From NCBI GenBank assembly GCA_030844895.1, contig CM061227.1, forward strand, positions 78,255,738-78,319,737: DNA of 64,000 nt, given 5' to 3'. This document shows, piece after piece, positions 43,693-54,214 of the stretch. The position numbers were made by a program, and so were the translations under genes. Source of the DNA: Ambrosia x helenae. Taxonomy: Eukaryota > Streptophyta > Magnoliopsida > Asterales > Asteraceae. Position 1 is the first letter of the stretch, and each line of letters begins with the position of its first letter. The notes below the pieces were generated by a model. It had not been told where the DNA came from and made no database searches. It saw nothing but the letters and a program-made list of their open reading frames with translations.

Positions 43693-46600
43693 TTACAAAT
43701 AACAACGCCGTAACTGAGCGCCGTTCCATGATCTTGGAATAGGGGTGCCATCGAGCTTTTCCAATGCGTAGGCACCTTTCCCGAGCACTTCTTGAATTTT
43801 GTAAGGGCCTTCCCAAGTTGGGGCGAGCTTCCCGGGCTTTTCGGCGTTGGAAGCTTCATTGTTGCGGAAGACGTAGTCCCCAATCTTGAAGGCTTGCTCC
43901 TTTACATGTTTGTTGTAGTATTGCTCGAGTTGGGTCTTGTAACTTGCTTCTTTTATTGCCGCGAGGTTGCGGCGTTCTTCTAACAGATCAAGGTTCATGC
44001 GGAGTTCTTTATCGTTGTCGGTTGTGTTTGCCATCAGTACCCTTGCCGTGGGGCAAGCTATTTCTGCAGGGATTACCGCCTCGGAGCCGTATGTTAGGCT
44101 GAACGGGGTTTCGCCATTGCTTGTTTTCGTGAGCGTACGGTAGGCCCATAAGACGTGCGGCAACTCGTCTACCCACCCTGTTCGCCTGGTTCCGAGTCTT
44201 GTCTTGATGCCTTCAACGATTGTGCGGTTGGCTCTTTCTACTTGACCGTTGCCTTGCGGGTGCGCAACGGATGTGAAGATTTGCGTGACTCCCATTTGAG
44301 CCAGCCATTGTTGGAGGGCCTGGTCTTCAAATTGTGTTCCATTGTCGCTGACCAGTTGCATCGGCAATCCAAACCGACAGATAATGAACTCCCAGATGAA
44401 CTTCTTGACATGTGCGCCATCGATCTTTGCCAGAGGTTTCGCTTCGACCCACTTAGTGAAGTAGTCGATAGCGACGACCAAGTATTTGACATTGCCCGGC
44501 GCCGCCGGGAATGGTCCGACTAGATCAATAGCCCACTTTTGGAAGGGCCAAGCCGCGGTAACTGGTACGAGATTATTCTTTGGGCGCAAGGTGTTTGGAG
44601 CGTGGCGCTGGCAGCTGTCACATTTGCGTATCTCGGTGACTGCGTCGACGTGCATGCCAGGCCAGTAATATCCTGCATTCATCAGCTTTGCCACTACCAT
44701 TCTTGGGCCTGCGTGTAGCCCGCATGTTCCTTCATGTATATCTTTGAGGAGAAAGGAGGCTTCGGCCGGGTCAACACAGCGCAAGAGTGGCCCCAAGTAA
44801 GAGCGTCGGTACAGGATGTCATCGGTCAGTTGATATTGCAGGGCCTTGGTTTTTATCTTCCGGGCCTCGAGTTTGTCATTGGGCAGAACTCCCGATGATA
44901 AAAAGGCTTTGATCGGTGTCATCCATGACACGTTGCCTGTTTGAGTAACGTTGACCTGGCGCACGGGGACCGATGGTTTATCTCGTACTTCGACGCGGAC
45001 CTCTTTTGCCATGTGCTCAAAAACCGTGGATGCCATTTTGCTGAGTGCGTCAGCGGGTTTGTTCTCGCTGCGCCGGATGTGTTCGACTGTGCATGTGTCG
45101 AACTTGCGCATGAGTTTCTTGGCTTGTTCCAGGTATAGAGCCATGGTTTCGTCTTTTGCATCGTATACCCCGTTGATCTGCCGTGCTACCAACAAAGAGT
45201 CTACATGTGCCTCTACGTGCCTGGCCCCCATTTTTTCCGCTATGCGGAGGCCTGCCAGCAACGCTTCGTATTCCGCTTCGTTGTTTGTGCTTTTGAACTC
45301 GAGGCGGATGGCGTATGTGAACTCATGTTTGTCTGGGCTGATGAGGCGCAAACCGGCGCCAGCACCGTCTCCGTTGGAGGCGCCATCAGTGTATAAGGAC
45401 CACTTTTGCGATGGGTCGTGCGCTGGCGCAGGTGATTCTTCTTCTCGGCACTCTTGAACCTTGTCGGCTGGGATCTCGGTTGCGAAGTCTGCCAGTACTT
45501 GTCCCTTGATTGCGGGTCGGGGTTTATAACTGATTGTGTGCTCTCCGAGCTCAATAGCCCACTTCGCCAGTCTTCCTGACAATTCTGGTTTGGCCAAGAT
45601 ATCGTTGATTCGATAGTCCGTGAGGACGTTTATCGGGTGACCTTGGAAGTATCTGCGCAATCTTCGGGAAGCATGAATTAAAGCTAGGACCAGCTTTTCC
45701 ATTATGGTGTACCGAGTTTCCGCATCTAACAGCGTGCGGCTGATGTAATAGATAGGCGTTTGCACGCCTTTACGATCGACCATCAGAACTGCGCCGATTG
45801 CCCGCTCCGTGACTGAAAGATAGAGCGTGAGTGGCTCTTTAGGGAGCGGGGCTGTTAGTGTAGGAAGGTTCATCAAACACTGCTTCATTTGTTGAAAAGC
45901 TGACTCAGCTTCGGTTGTCCAGCGGAAGTTACTTTTCTTCAGACAATTTTTCAAGGTGTCGACAAAAGGAAATGACTTTGAAGCGTAGTTGGATAGGAAC
46001 CGGTTTAGGGCGACCAGGCGGCCCATCAATGTCTGCACCTCTTTGACGGAGGCGGGAGATGGCATCCGCTCGATTGCTTGTACCTTGTCTGGGTTGGCGC
46101 GGAACCCGTCCCGCGTGACGATGACTCCCAGAAATTTCCCTTCTTCCATTCCAAACGAGCACTTGCTTGGGTTTAGCTTCATGCGGACCTTTCGTAGCTG
46201 GTGAAATGTTTGTTGGATGTCTTGTAGCATGTCGGTTTCCTCCCTGCTTTTGATCACTAAATCATCGACGTACACTTCCAGCCGTACGCCGATTTCTTTC
46301 ACGAACGCTGTATCCATCAGGCGTTGGTATGTGGCGCCCGCATTTTTCAGGCCGAAAGGCATCTTTGTGTAGCAGAAGATACCCGCGTCCGTGCGGAACG
46401 CTGTTTTGTCTTCATCCTCTTTCGCCATCTGTATTTGGTGATATCCTTTGTAGGCGTCCAGGAAACACTTGAATCTGTAAGGGGCGAGGGAGTCCACCTT
46501 CAAATCGATCTCTGGTAGGGGATAACAGTCTTTTGGGCATGCCTTGTTGATGTCTTTGTAATCCACGCACATGCGCCATCCTCCATTCGCTTTGGCGACC

Positions 46601-49095
46601 ATGACGGGATTGGCCACCCAAGTTTGATATCTGATGGGGCGGAGGATGCCCGCATTGAGCAGCTCGGTGACTTGTTCGTTCATGGCCTTTGTTTTCTCTG
46701 GGCCCATACTTCTCTTCTTCTGTACAATTGGCTCTGCGGAACGATATACGTTAAGCCTGTGTTCCGCTATATCCCGCGGAACACCCACCATATCTGCCGT
46801 TGCCATGCGAAAATGTCTATATTGCTGATCAGAAGTTGCTTCAGATGATTTCGTATGGATTCGGAGATTACATGGCCGATGGTCACCGTTTTGCTCCGGA
46901 AATTTAGGGTTGAGCGCCCATTTTTCCGGCTCTGTGCGGGCATCTGTCTTGACCATCTTTGGCGGTTTGGCTGTCTCCGCGACATGGCAATCTTTGTTCC
47001 CCCGGATGAAGGCAACGCCTGTTTTGGTGGGAAAACCAACCATTGCATGCGCCGTGGAGGCGTTGGCGTTGAAGTGGGCAATGCCTTCTCGTCCTAGGAG
47101 TATGTCATGGTTTGATGTGGCTGGTAGGACCATGAAGTCGCATATTTCTGTGCGCTCGTGTATACCATCCGTCCATGTTACAGGCAAAGAGAGCATGCCG
47201 CGGGGCATGATGGTTTCATGGATGAAACCAGAGATTGGCTCATTGACCGGAATGAGCTTTGCTTTGTCTTCTTCATCTAGCTGTTGGAAACATTGGTCGT
47301 ACATGATATCTGTGCTGCTGCCGCCATCTAAAAACATATACCGTGTGCGGTAATGTCCGAAGACGGCAGTAATCACCAATGGAGCTGTGCAGGAGGCGCC
47401 CCCTCTGACCCTTGGCATGAGGATGTCAGCCTCCTTCCATGAGTCGTCTAGTGGCTGTACCCGGGTGCGCTTCCCATGTTGGGTGTTCTTGCTCCGCCAT
47501 GTCATGTTGCATTGGTGGCGGGGGATTAGAGTTGCAGCGTGAGTGTTTAGGTCCCGGATCTTCTTCCGCGACCCTTCACCTTGGGTTTCTTCGTTGCCTT
47601 GCCCTTTGCCGGCTCGGTGAACATTTTTGACCAAGTGGCCGAGCTGGCCTGATTTCAGCGCTGCCTCTATCTCCATTTTTAAACTGTAACAGTTGTCCGT
47701 GAGGTGGCCGTAGTCGTTATGGTACTCACAAAACTTGCTGCGGTCCACGTTTCGGCGCTTCCCTAGGGGGTTGGGCTCCTTCAGGGTGACCTGCTCGGTT
47801 TTCAGAACTTGAGATGGAGTTTTCGTTAACGGGGTCCAGTCGTGATTTTTCTTGGAGTGTCCGCGTTGGTCCCGCGTTTGTTTGGAGCTAATTATCTGGC
47901 GGGCATCACCGGCCGGGGAATATTTTCCTTCGTCGGTGGTGCCTGTGATGCGGTTCCAGACGGATTTGTTTTTGTGTCTAGTATTATTATTATTATGGTG
48001 TTGAGGCTGGAAGCCGTGTTGTTGGTTGAAAGATTTTTCGGAGGAGGCATATATCTTGGCTGAGCGTATGAGCTCATCCCAGGACTCTGGGATGCCATCT
48101 TTGCCGGTAAGGCATTTCATGAGGTCTGGACTGCGCACATTGTGAATGAACGCGGCCCGTGTGAGCTCCTCCCCGCATCCAATTTGCAGTGCTTCTTTGT
48201 TAAACCGGACTATGTAATCTTCGATCGTTTCCCTGTCATACCGTCGGCATAGCAGGATGTCCGCCTTGTCTTTCTTATGCTTACGTAAGTGCGAAAAGTG
48301 GCTACCGAACTTTTCTGTGAGGTCGTCGAAATCCTTCACGCTTCCCGCTGGGAGGCTATCAAACCATACCCTGGCGGCACCCGTGAGGGTTTGAGCGAAA
48401 AGGTGACACCACACTTGAACAGGCCAATCCACAGATACACCTGCGCATTCGAAATCATGCACATGGTCATCTGGGTCACGCAGGCCATCGTATCTACCGA
48501 TGCTGCTTGGGAGTTTGGCCTTTCTTGGTACTTTTGCAGCCGCTATGCGAGCGACGAATTTGGACTTCTCAGCAAAAGCTTTCGGTCGAAACGGTTTTAC
48601 CAAGTCATCGTCTATCTCACTGTCTCGCGACGTGTGAGTGTGTTTCTTCCCCCTGTGATCGGAGTCGCTGCTTGACGATTCGTAACCATCTGGCTCTCCA
48701 CGTGATTTGGCGTAGCCCCGAGCTCTGACGTTTCCGCCGAGCTCCCCGCTACGACCCTCACCGTGGTTAGCCGTATCCTTCTTCTTGTACCTTGCTTTCG
48801 ACGGAGTATCGAAAGCAAGCGTCTTACCTTTCTTTTTCGCTTGCTGCAACAGCTTGCGTTGGTAGATTGCAGCACTCTTGGCATTCTGACGGAGGAGCCA
48901 ACGATCCGGATCCTCTTCGGAGAGCTCTTGACTGTCGTCGTCGGATTCGACGTCACGGATTTCAACGGCTGACCCGTCGAGCCTAGACGTCGTCTGCTTG
49001 ACGACAGTGTTGGGTGTGGTTTGGTTATCCGGCTGTCGGAGGTCCTCGTCTCCTGTTTGGTGCATGCCGGATGTATTAGGGTTAGGTTCAGCCAT
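43693..49095 (-). CDS. Tat gag-pol polyprotein, 1800 aa, open
   Basis: A single frame runs from ATG at 49095 (MAEPNPNTSG) to the stop at 43693. Approximate order in residues: gag core 190-350 (WCHLFAQTLTGAARVWFDSL); CCHC-like CEYHNDYGHLTDNC near 460; protease MFLDGGSSTDIM near 590; RT from 840 with YVDDLVIKS near 940; RNase H 1090-1210; a second RNase H from 1230 (LYTDGASNGDGAGAG); integrase zinc finger 1450-1500 and core with IDLVGPF, VSDNGTQF and VERANRT (DDE) 1520-1625. Two RNase H domains identify the Tat lineage. The DGGSS protease variant is common in that lineage. No break is visible and the LTRs are nearly identical, so the copy is young and possibly autonomous. Confidence 0.95.
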   Translation of the reverse strand: MAEPNPNTSGMHQTGDEDLRQPDNQTTPNTVVKQTTSRLDGSAVEIRDVESDDDSQELSEEDPDRWLLRQNAKSAAIYQRKLLQQAKKKGKTLAFDTPSKARYKKKDTANHGEGRSGELGGNVRARGYAKSRGEPDGYESSSSDSDHRGKKHTHTSRDSEIDDDLVKPFRPKAFAEKSKFVARIAAAKVPRKAKLPSSIGRYDGLRDPDDHVHDFECAGVSVDWPVQVWCHLFAQTLTGAARVWFDSLPAGSVKDFDDLTEKFGSHFSHLRKHKKDKADILLCRRYDRETIEDYIVRFNKEALQIGCGEELTRAAFIHNVRSPDLMKCLTGKDGIPESWDELIRSAKIYASSEKSFNQQHGFQPQHHNNNNTRHKNKSVWNRITGTTDEGKYSPAGDARQIISSKQTRDQRGHSKKNHDWTPLTKTPSQVLKTEQVTLKEPNPLGKRRNVDRSKFCEYHNDYGHLTDNCYSLKMEIEAALKSGQLGHLVKNVHRAGKGQGNEETQGEGSRKKIRDLNTHAATLIPRHQCNMTWRSKNTQHGKRTRVQPLDDSWKEADILMPRVRGGASCTAPLVITAVFGHYRTRYMFLDGGSSTDIMYDQCFQQLDEEDKAKLIPVNEPISGFIHETIMPRGMLSLPVTWTDGIHERTEICDFMVLPATSNHDILLGREGIAHFNANASTAHAMVGFPTKTGVAFIRGNKDCHVAETAKPPKMVKTDARTEPEKWALNPKFPEQNGDHRPCNLRIHTKSSEATSDQQYRHFRMATADMVGVPRDIAEHRLNVYRSAEPIVQKKRSMGPEKTKAMNEQVTELLNAGILRPIRYQTWVANPVMVAKANGGWRMCVDYKDINKACPKDCYPLPEIDLKVDSLAPYRFKCFLDAYKGYHQIQMAKEDEDKTAFRTDAGIFCYTKMPFGLKNAGATYQRLMDTAFVKEIGVRLEVYVDDLVIKSREETDMLQDIQQTFHQLRKVRMKLNPSKCSFGMEEGKFLGVIVTRDGFRANPDKVQAIERMPSPASVKEVQTLMGRLVALNRFLSNYASKSFPFVDTLKNCLKKSNFRWTTEAESAFQQMKQCLMNLPTLTAPLPKEPLTLYLSVTERAIGAVLMVDRKGVQTPIYYISRTLLDAETRYTIMEKLVLALIHASRRLRRYFQGHPINVLTDYRINDILAKPELSGRLAKWAIELGEHTISYKPRPAIKGQVLADFATEIPADKVQECREEESPAPAHDPSQKWSLYTDGASNGDGAGAGLRLISPDKHEFTYAIRLEFKSTNNEAEYEALLAGLRIAEKMGARHVEAHVDSLLVARQINGVYDAKDETMALYLEQAKKLMRKFDTCTVEHIRRSENKPADALSKMASTVFEHMAKEVRVEVRDKPSVPVRQVNVTQTGNVSWMTPIKAFLSSGVLPNDKLEARKIKTKALQYQLTDDILYRRSYLGPLLRCVDPAEASFLLKDIHEGTCGLHAGPRMVVAKLMNAGYYWPGMHVDAVTEIRKCDSCQRHAPNTLRPKNNLVPVTAAWPFQKWAIDLVGPFPAAPGNVKYLVVAIDYFTKWVEAKPLAKIDGAHVKKFIWEFIICRFGLPMQLVSDNGTQFEDQALQQWLAQMGVTQIFTSVAHPQGNGQVERANRTIVEGIKTRLGTRRTGWVDELPHVLWAYRTLTKTSNGETPFSLTYGSEAVIPAEIACPTARVLMANTTDNDKELRMNLDLLEERRNLAAIKEASYKTQLEQYYNKHVKEQAFKIGDYVFRNNEASNAEKPGKLAPTWEGPYKIQEVLGKGAYALEKLDGTPIPRSWNGAQLRRCYL

Positions 49096-49137
49096 GGGTG
49101 GGTTAAAATAGCTGTTCTAACCGTTGGATGGCGCCAA
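49096..49137 (-). other. Tat leader and primer-binding site
   Basis: Directly inside the 5' LTR the minus strand reads TTGGCGCCATCCAACGG. TGGCGCC starts are typical of Tat elements primed by tRNA-Asp-like ends. The leader before the gag ATG is only about 42 bp. Confidence 0.7.
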
Positions 49138-50032
49138 TGAAGAAACAATAAGTATACCGGAGATTAAGACTAACCTCCGGGGGGTTAATACTTATGTAAC
49201 TACAGGTTTAATCCTTTACCCAAACCGTTATGACAACCCGAGAGTTTGTTAAGGTGAGTGTGATAGGTATTGTGTGTGATATGAACAAGAGATTTAAGTG
49301 GTTCGGTCGTTAATGACCTACGTCCACTGTAAGGGCACCGGAATATTATTACTAACAGGAGAGAATTACAAGTAATGAGTACAGTAGTGATGGTTGTATT
49401 TGTGAATGCCTACATGAGTTGTATCTGATGCTATTTATAGGCTTAGTAGTGGACCGCATGGAGAGGCCCACAAGTGGCACCATTGGCTTGGGCCCAACCG
49501 GGGCCCAAGCCCATGGTCTTTCTGGAAATGGCGGGAAAGGACGAGGCACTGTTGATGACGTCAGCCCACAGTGTGGTCGTTGTTGTAGTTGGACACGTGT
49601 CCGCCTTCTGGTGGTGCACAGTAACGTCGTACTTGCTACAGTGTCCAGGCTATCTCTGCTGTCTGATTTGACGCCTGACAGTGGAGGAAGTAATGCCTGC
49701 TGGTCACTGTTCACGACAGCGTGTACAGTGCAGCCGTTCCCCTTTTGTACTATCTGCCACATGTCCTTCCTCTGTTGGTGTATGCTCCGACACAGATCCT
49801 TATGAATCTTCCTTTTGTCATCCCTTGTACCTCCTTTGACGTGCCAAGGGAATCTTCCGCGTGTGATGGCACGCGCGTATCAGGTATTAGTTGTTGCTTA
49901 TCATCTGTGCCAGCGCGCGAGGATGTTGATTGGCTGTCCTCGCGCGAGTATGCTCCTGCGCCGTGACGTGGCGCAGGGTTGTTACTTAGTGGGGATAGGG
50001 GCGCCTTTCAGATTAGGCTCCCTATCCCTTCA
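49138..50032 (-). repeat. Tat 5' LTR
   Basis: This is an 895-bp LTR. On the minus strand a CTATAAATAG TATA box lies at 49440-49431. A CACGTG G-box lies at about 49593. It differs from 29729-30622 by one inserted G. Confidence 0.95.
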
Positions 50033-52458
50033 GTGATTGTTTGGTTGTTAGTTTGTGTGGTCCGGTTATGGGTTATTTTGGTCTCCGGTCACAGATTACA
50101 AGTTAGTCGTTTTGGTTGTTCGGGTCTGGTCGTAGAGTTCGTCTCAGGTCAGATCTGCTCGGGTTTATCTTGTGGTTAAGGATGTGGTTTGAATCTTGTT
50201 TCGAGCTAGCTTTCGATCGTTTTCGTTTTGTTGTCGGGTCATGCTTTGAGTTGGGTTCAACCCTTGTCAAATCTGGATTATGGTGGTTGGTCAGGTTTGG
50301 CTCGGGATTTTAGTTACGGGTCAGATCTGGTTCGGTTCGAGTTCGTTCGGTTGGTCTCGAGTCTGGCCCGGGTCAACAAGTCAGATCTGCGCGAGTTTGT
50401 TTTGGGGTTGCTGGTTCGGTTCGGGTCAGATCTGGATGGTCAAGCCTCGGTCAACAGCTGGTCAACGGGTCAAACTTTGGTTTCGGTCTACACGTAGTTC
50501 GAGGTGGCTTCGGGTTACGCGCGTACGAATCGGTATACTTTAATTCGTATTTGTATTATTGTTGTAGGTATTATATATATATAAATAAATATATTGATAT
50601 TCTTAAGATGGTATTAACTCGTGAATGAACCGACTTTAATAATAAACGGTAGCTATATATTAAATCGGACGATTGGTAATAGTGGCTAAATGCGTGACTT
50701 ATAATATCGATATCGGACTAAATTGGTTGGACTATAATATATATATTGTTTTGTGCATTTATATAAATAAGTGTAGTTTATATAAAAGTGTCGAAACGTA
50801 TAAGTCTCGTTTGATTTGGAATTGCGGATAAACAAAATGTGGACTTGTGTTTGATATTGATTTTTGGGAAAATTGTAGGCGACTTATGTTGCCTGGTTTG
50901 TACAAAAACAGAGGAAACTCTGCCGAAATTTTTATAAAATTTATAAGCGTAAACGAAGGCGATATTCCTTGTATATTTCATTATAAACAACCTTCAAGTA
51001 TTTTGACAAATGTAGTTTTCTACAATATCGCAAAAAGGTTCTCGACAAGTGATTTCTTGCAACATTTAAAGATAAACGTCGAACAATATTTCCAAAACAA
51101 ATACATATTATTTACTAAGCGTCAATTGTGTCGATCTTCAAAGATTTTAGTAACTAAAACATTGCCTTTTAAATGATTTTGAATTACAAAACGCTCGGCT
51201 TATTTGAGAAAGAATTATACAAAAATTTATGTTCGAAACCTTTAAAGACATGGATTGGGAAGAGAAGCGATATTGATATTAATCGGATTTAAATAGCTAT
51301 ACTTATATTTTCATCAAAGAGTATTTTCCTAAAATGTAATTATAAGACGAGCTACGGCTCGGGATAAGTTATACGTTTCATAATATAGTCCAACGTGGTG
51401 TGCACACGAATAGTGACGAGTGCGCAACTTGGGTACTATGTCGTGTGTTAACGCATAAGTAAGATAAGTCACGATCGGTTCGTCGAGTTAAAGCATATTA
51501 GTACTCGAGTTATACACACGAGTCTAGATAGTTGGATAAACTACCTTCTAGCCGGATTATAGGCTAGGTTTATATGTTATAGACTTTAAGGTGTCCTTTG
51601 TTGGTAATAGGGCACGAGGAAGCCGGTCGAGGCTTGGACTTTATTTGCTAGCTTAGCATGGAAATTGAGGTGAGTTCATGACCCCACTTTTTACCGTTTT
51701 ATAAATGTTTTCGGGGTGGAAGACATGCATCTTTTATGAAAACCCGAGGAATTCCAAACGAACAAGTTTTTTTGAAAAATGAAATGGGTGCGTGAGTGTC
51801 ACGGCCCTGCTGTTACTGGTTTTACATTCGGGGAAGAAACATGCGTGCTACTTACATCGTTTTAAAGATCATGTTATACTATGGGCACTTTATGTTACTA
51901 TACGGCTTTTATGGAAAGTCCCAGGGGGAAACCATGAATGTGCGAGGATGCACAACGAGGGAAATGTGGATAGATCTATTGGGCCTTACAAACCCCACCC
52001 GACGGCTGGGAGCCGGGCGGGTGCATATTGTCTCTAACACTTTGGGGTTGCCGAGGCATCGGTAATCCCGTCCGTCTGGGCTGGCTTCAACACTTATACC
52101 GGTTTAGTAATGGGTTCCCAACCGTAGTAGTAAAAACACTTAACGTCTAGCTAACGTTCTTATGACATAGTATTAACGGGAATGATCTTTTCAGACTTAT
52201 GGAAACTCTTTTATAAAAACTTGTGGAATTATTTCTGCAAAACTTATGAACTCACCAGCTTTATGTTGACTTTTTAAGTATGTCTTTCAGGTTTAAACTT
52301 TGGTAACGGCACGGTTGGAGTAGTCGACGTATTGGGATCGGGGATCCTAGAGGGTTAGCAATGGCGTTCAGGAAATAAGAGTCTTAGATGCAACTTTCCG
52401 CTGCGCTGGCAAAGGCACCAAACGTCGCAACCGACGAGGGAAAATTCGGGGTGTGACA
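50033..52458 (+). repeat. LARD-2 LTR1, right part
   Basis: LTR1 continues after the Tat element; 50033-50037 is the second TSD copy. The part holds the hairpin block (50878-50947), the AGATCTATTGG block (51972) and the LTR end GGTGTGACA. Its last 20 bases match LTR2 and differ from LTR3 at two positions. Confidence 0.93.
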
Positions 52459-54214
52459 GTTTGGTATCAGAGCCATAGGTTTTAGCGAACTAGGTGTCTG
52501 GGTAGATATCTAGGCTTTAACCTGAGTTTGTTTTGAAGTTGGGGCCGAATTTTTCTAAGACAAAGTATTTAGCACGAACGCCTAGGAACTTAAACTCCAA
52601 CCGTTGCCAAGTATGTTACGTGACTATTAGTGTATCACACTAGCTCAGCGTGCATTCCTTCGGCGCAAGGAACATTTATTTTTCTTATGTGAATAGGAAG
52701 TCGGTATTTTCTATAGTGGTATATAGAAAGGATAATAACACGTGGTGGTTAGGCATACCTCACTGGTGACTGGCGAGTCATCGTTTTAGACTTCAGAGCG
52801 GTTATTCACATAGAGTAGCTGAGTCATTGTTTCTTGGTATGTGAAACAACTTACTTGTTTATATACTGTGTGCATTTACTTAAAGTATATATAGTACGTA
52901 TCGCCAATGGTTGTCGACTCAAGCTTGGACGTATTTAGAACGCTCACACGTGTCGCGTTAGTTGGACGAGTTGGCAAAGGGATCGTTGCAGCATCTGCGG
53001 TCTCACATCCCTGGTTCGGAGTACGCTACGTCATCAAGGTCGGGTTGGGCCGAAGGCGTCTTGATGAGGCACCTTGTTTTGCCGATGATGCTGCGAAACT
53101 GGAATGCGGACGAGAAGAGCACCGGGAAAAGTGGCGCACACGACGAACATTATATTATATTATGTTATATATACGTGTTATTATATGAATGTGACGAGTG
53201 CTCGTGATACAACTTGTGATGGAGGTTAATAGGATGATCTGGTGAGGTAAATTTTTGTTAACGTAGACGTCACGTTATTGCAAATTTACAGGCACCTGAT
53301 AGTTCTAAGAAATTCTATCATGAGGGTATCCTATGTGTTGTTGTATATATATTTATATATATAAATAATGGATAAGGGTGTTTCAGTCTTTTGTTGTCAC
53401 GCACGTGATTGTCGATTCTCCCCTGTTCGTGTCATTTGTGACTTTGCTTTTCTTAAACCAGATTAAGATCTTGATGATCTCGTTTCTTGAGCTTCTAAGG
53501 TTCATATTGTAGAACCTAGTTATATCCTTTGAGTATGATTCACATCTCCCTTCTTTTGTATTTGTGGCCTTCAACATTCAATCATAAAGGAATTTAATTT
53601 TTGTTATTCCCTATTCTTTTCACCAAATTAGACACGCATTTTGTACACGTGTCAACTGTTATATATTTGGATTCTTTAAACCTGTGAAGGTCCCTTGTAG
53701 GACTTCGCATCAAACAATTGTTTCATTAATGATTTGCTTTATCATTACGTTGCTCGTAATGTTTGTCTTCTAGTCTTGCTATGTTTGGCCAGTGTAGGCA
53801 ATGAATCCTATGATACTTCGTCGATGAGTTTCTTTAAAGTCGACATTTCAGTTGAATCGGATTGTTGGAATTTGATACAGCACCTTGCGGTGAATATTCA
53901 ATCGACTTGGAATAATGAATGAATTTTTATTGACATGTCTCACTTTCATCAACTTGTTTGTTATTGCCTTAAATGCAGACGCACCTTGTGGTGTGTAATG
54001 AAAAGTTGGTGCACTGGTTGCTTCGTTTGAGGTGCGCCAATAGTATTTGTCGACAGAATTATTGTTTACACTTTGCATTCAGTTGATTATGGAAATTCAT
54101 CTCGTGCCATTTGTACCGGCAAGTCCGTTGACTATTTTTGTCATACTACCATTGATTCTTGGATGATATCCTACCTCAAATTTTGAGGACAAAATTTCTG
54201 TAACATGGGGAGGA
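52459..54214 (+). other. LARD-2 internal domain, copy 1
   Basis: The 1756-bp domain has the PBS TGGTATCAGAGCC at 52462-52474 and a PPT at about 54205-54214. The longest frames are under 100 codons and match nothing I know. Non-coding passenger sequence is the best description. Confidence 0.88.

Larger units (their letters stand above)
29729..50032 (-). mobile_element. Ty3/gypsy element, Tat lineage, with antisense gene
   Basis: The LTRs are 29729-30622 (3' LTR on the minus strand) and 49138-50032 (5' LTR). TSD GTGAT is at 29724-29728 and 50033-50037. Minus-strand order: 5' LTR, PBS (49137 to about 49120, TGGCGCCATCC), a 1800-codon gag-pol (49095-43693), a long 3' region, PPT (about 30635-30623) and 3' LTR. 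A second RNase H between RNase H and integrase marks the Tat lineage. The 3' region carries a spliced gene on the opposite strand and a 78-bp tandem array, both known Tat traits. LTRs differ by a single G indel as far as I can see. LARD-1c sits inside the antisense gene. Confidence 0.94.

Noticed and set aside
52907..53207. Short frames (81-93 codons) in the LARD-2 internal domains as genes
   Set aside because: The frames overlap one another, match no known family, and recur only because the whole 5149-bp unit is duplicated.
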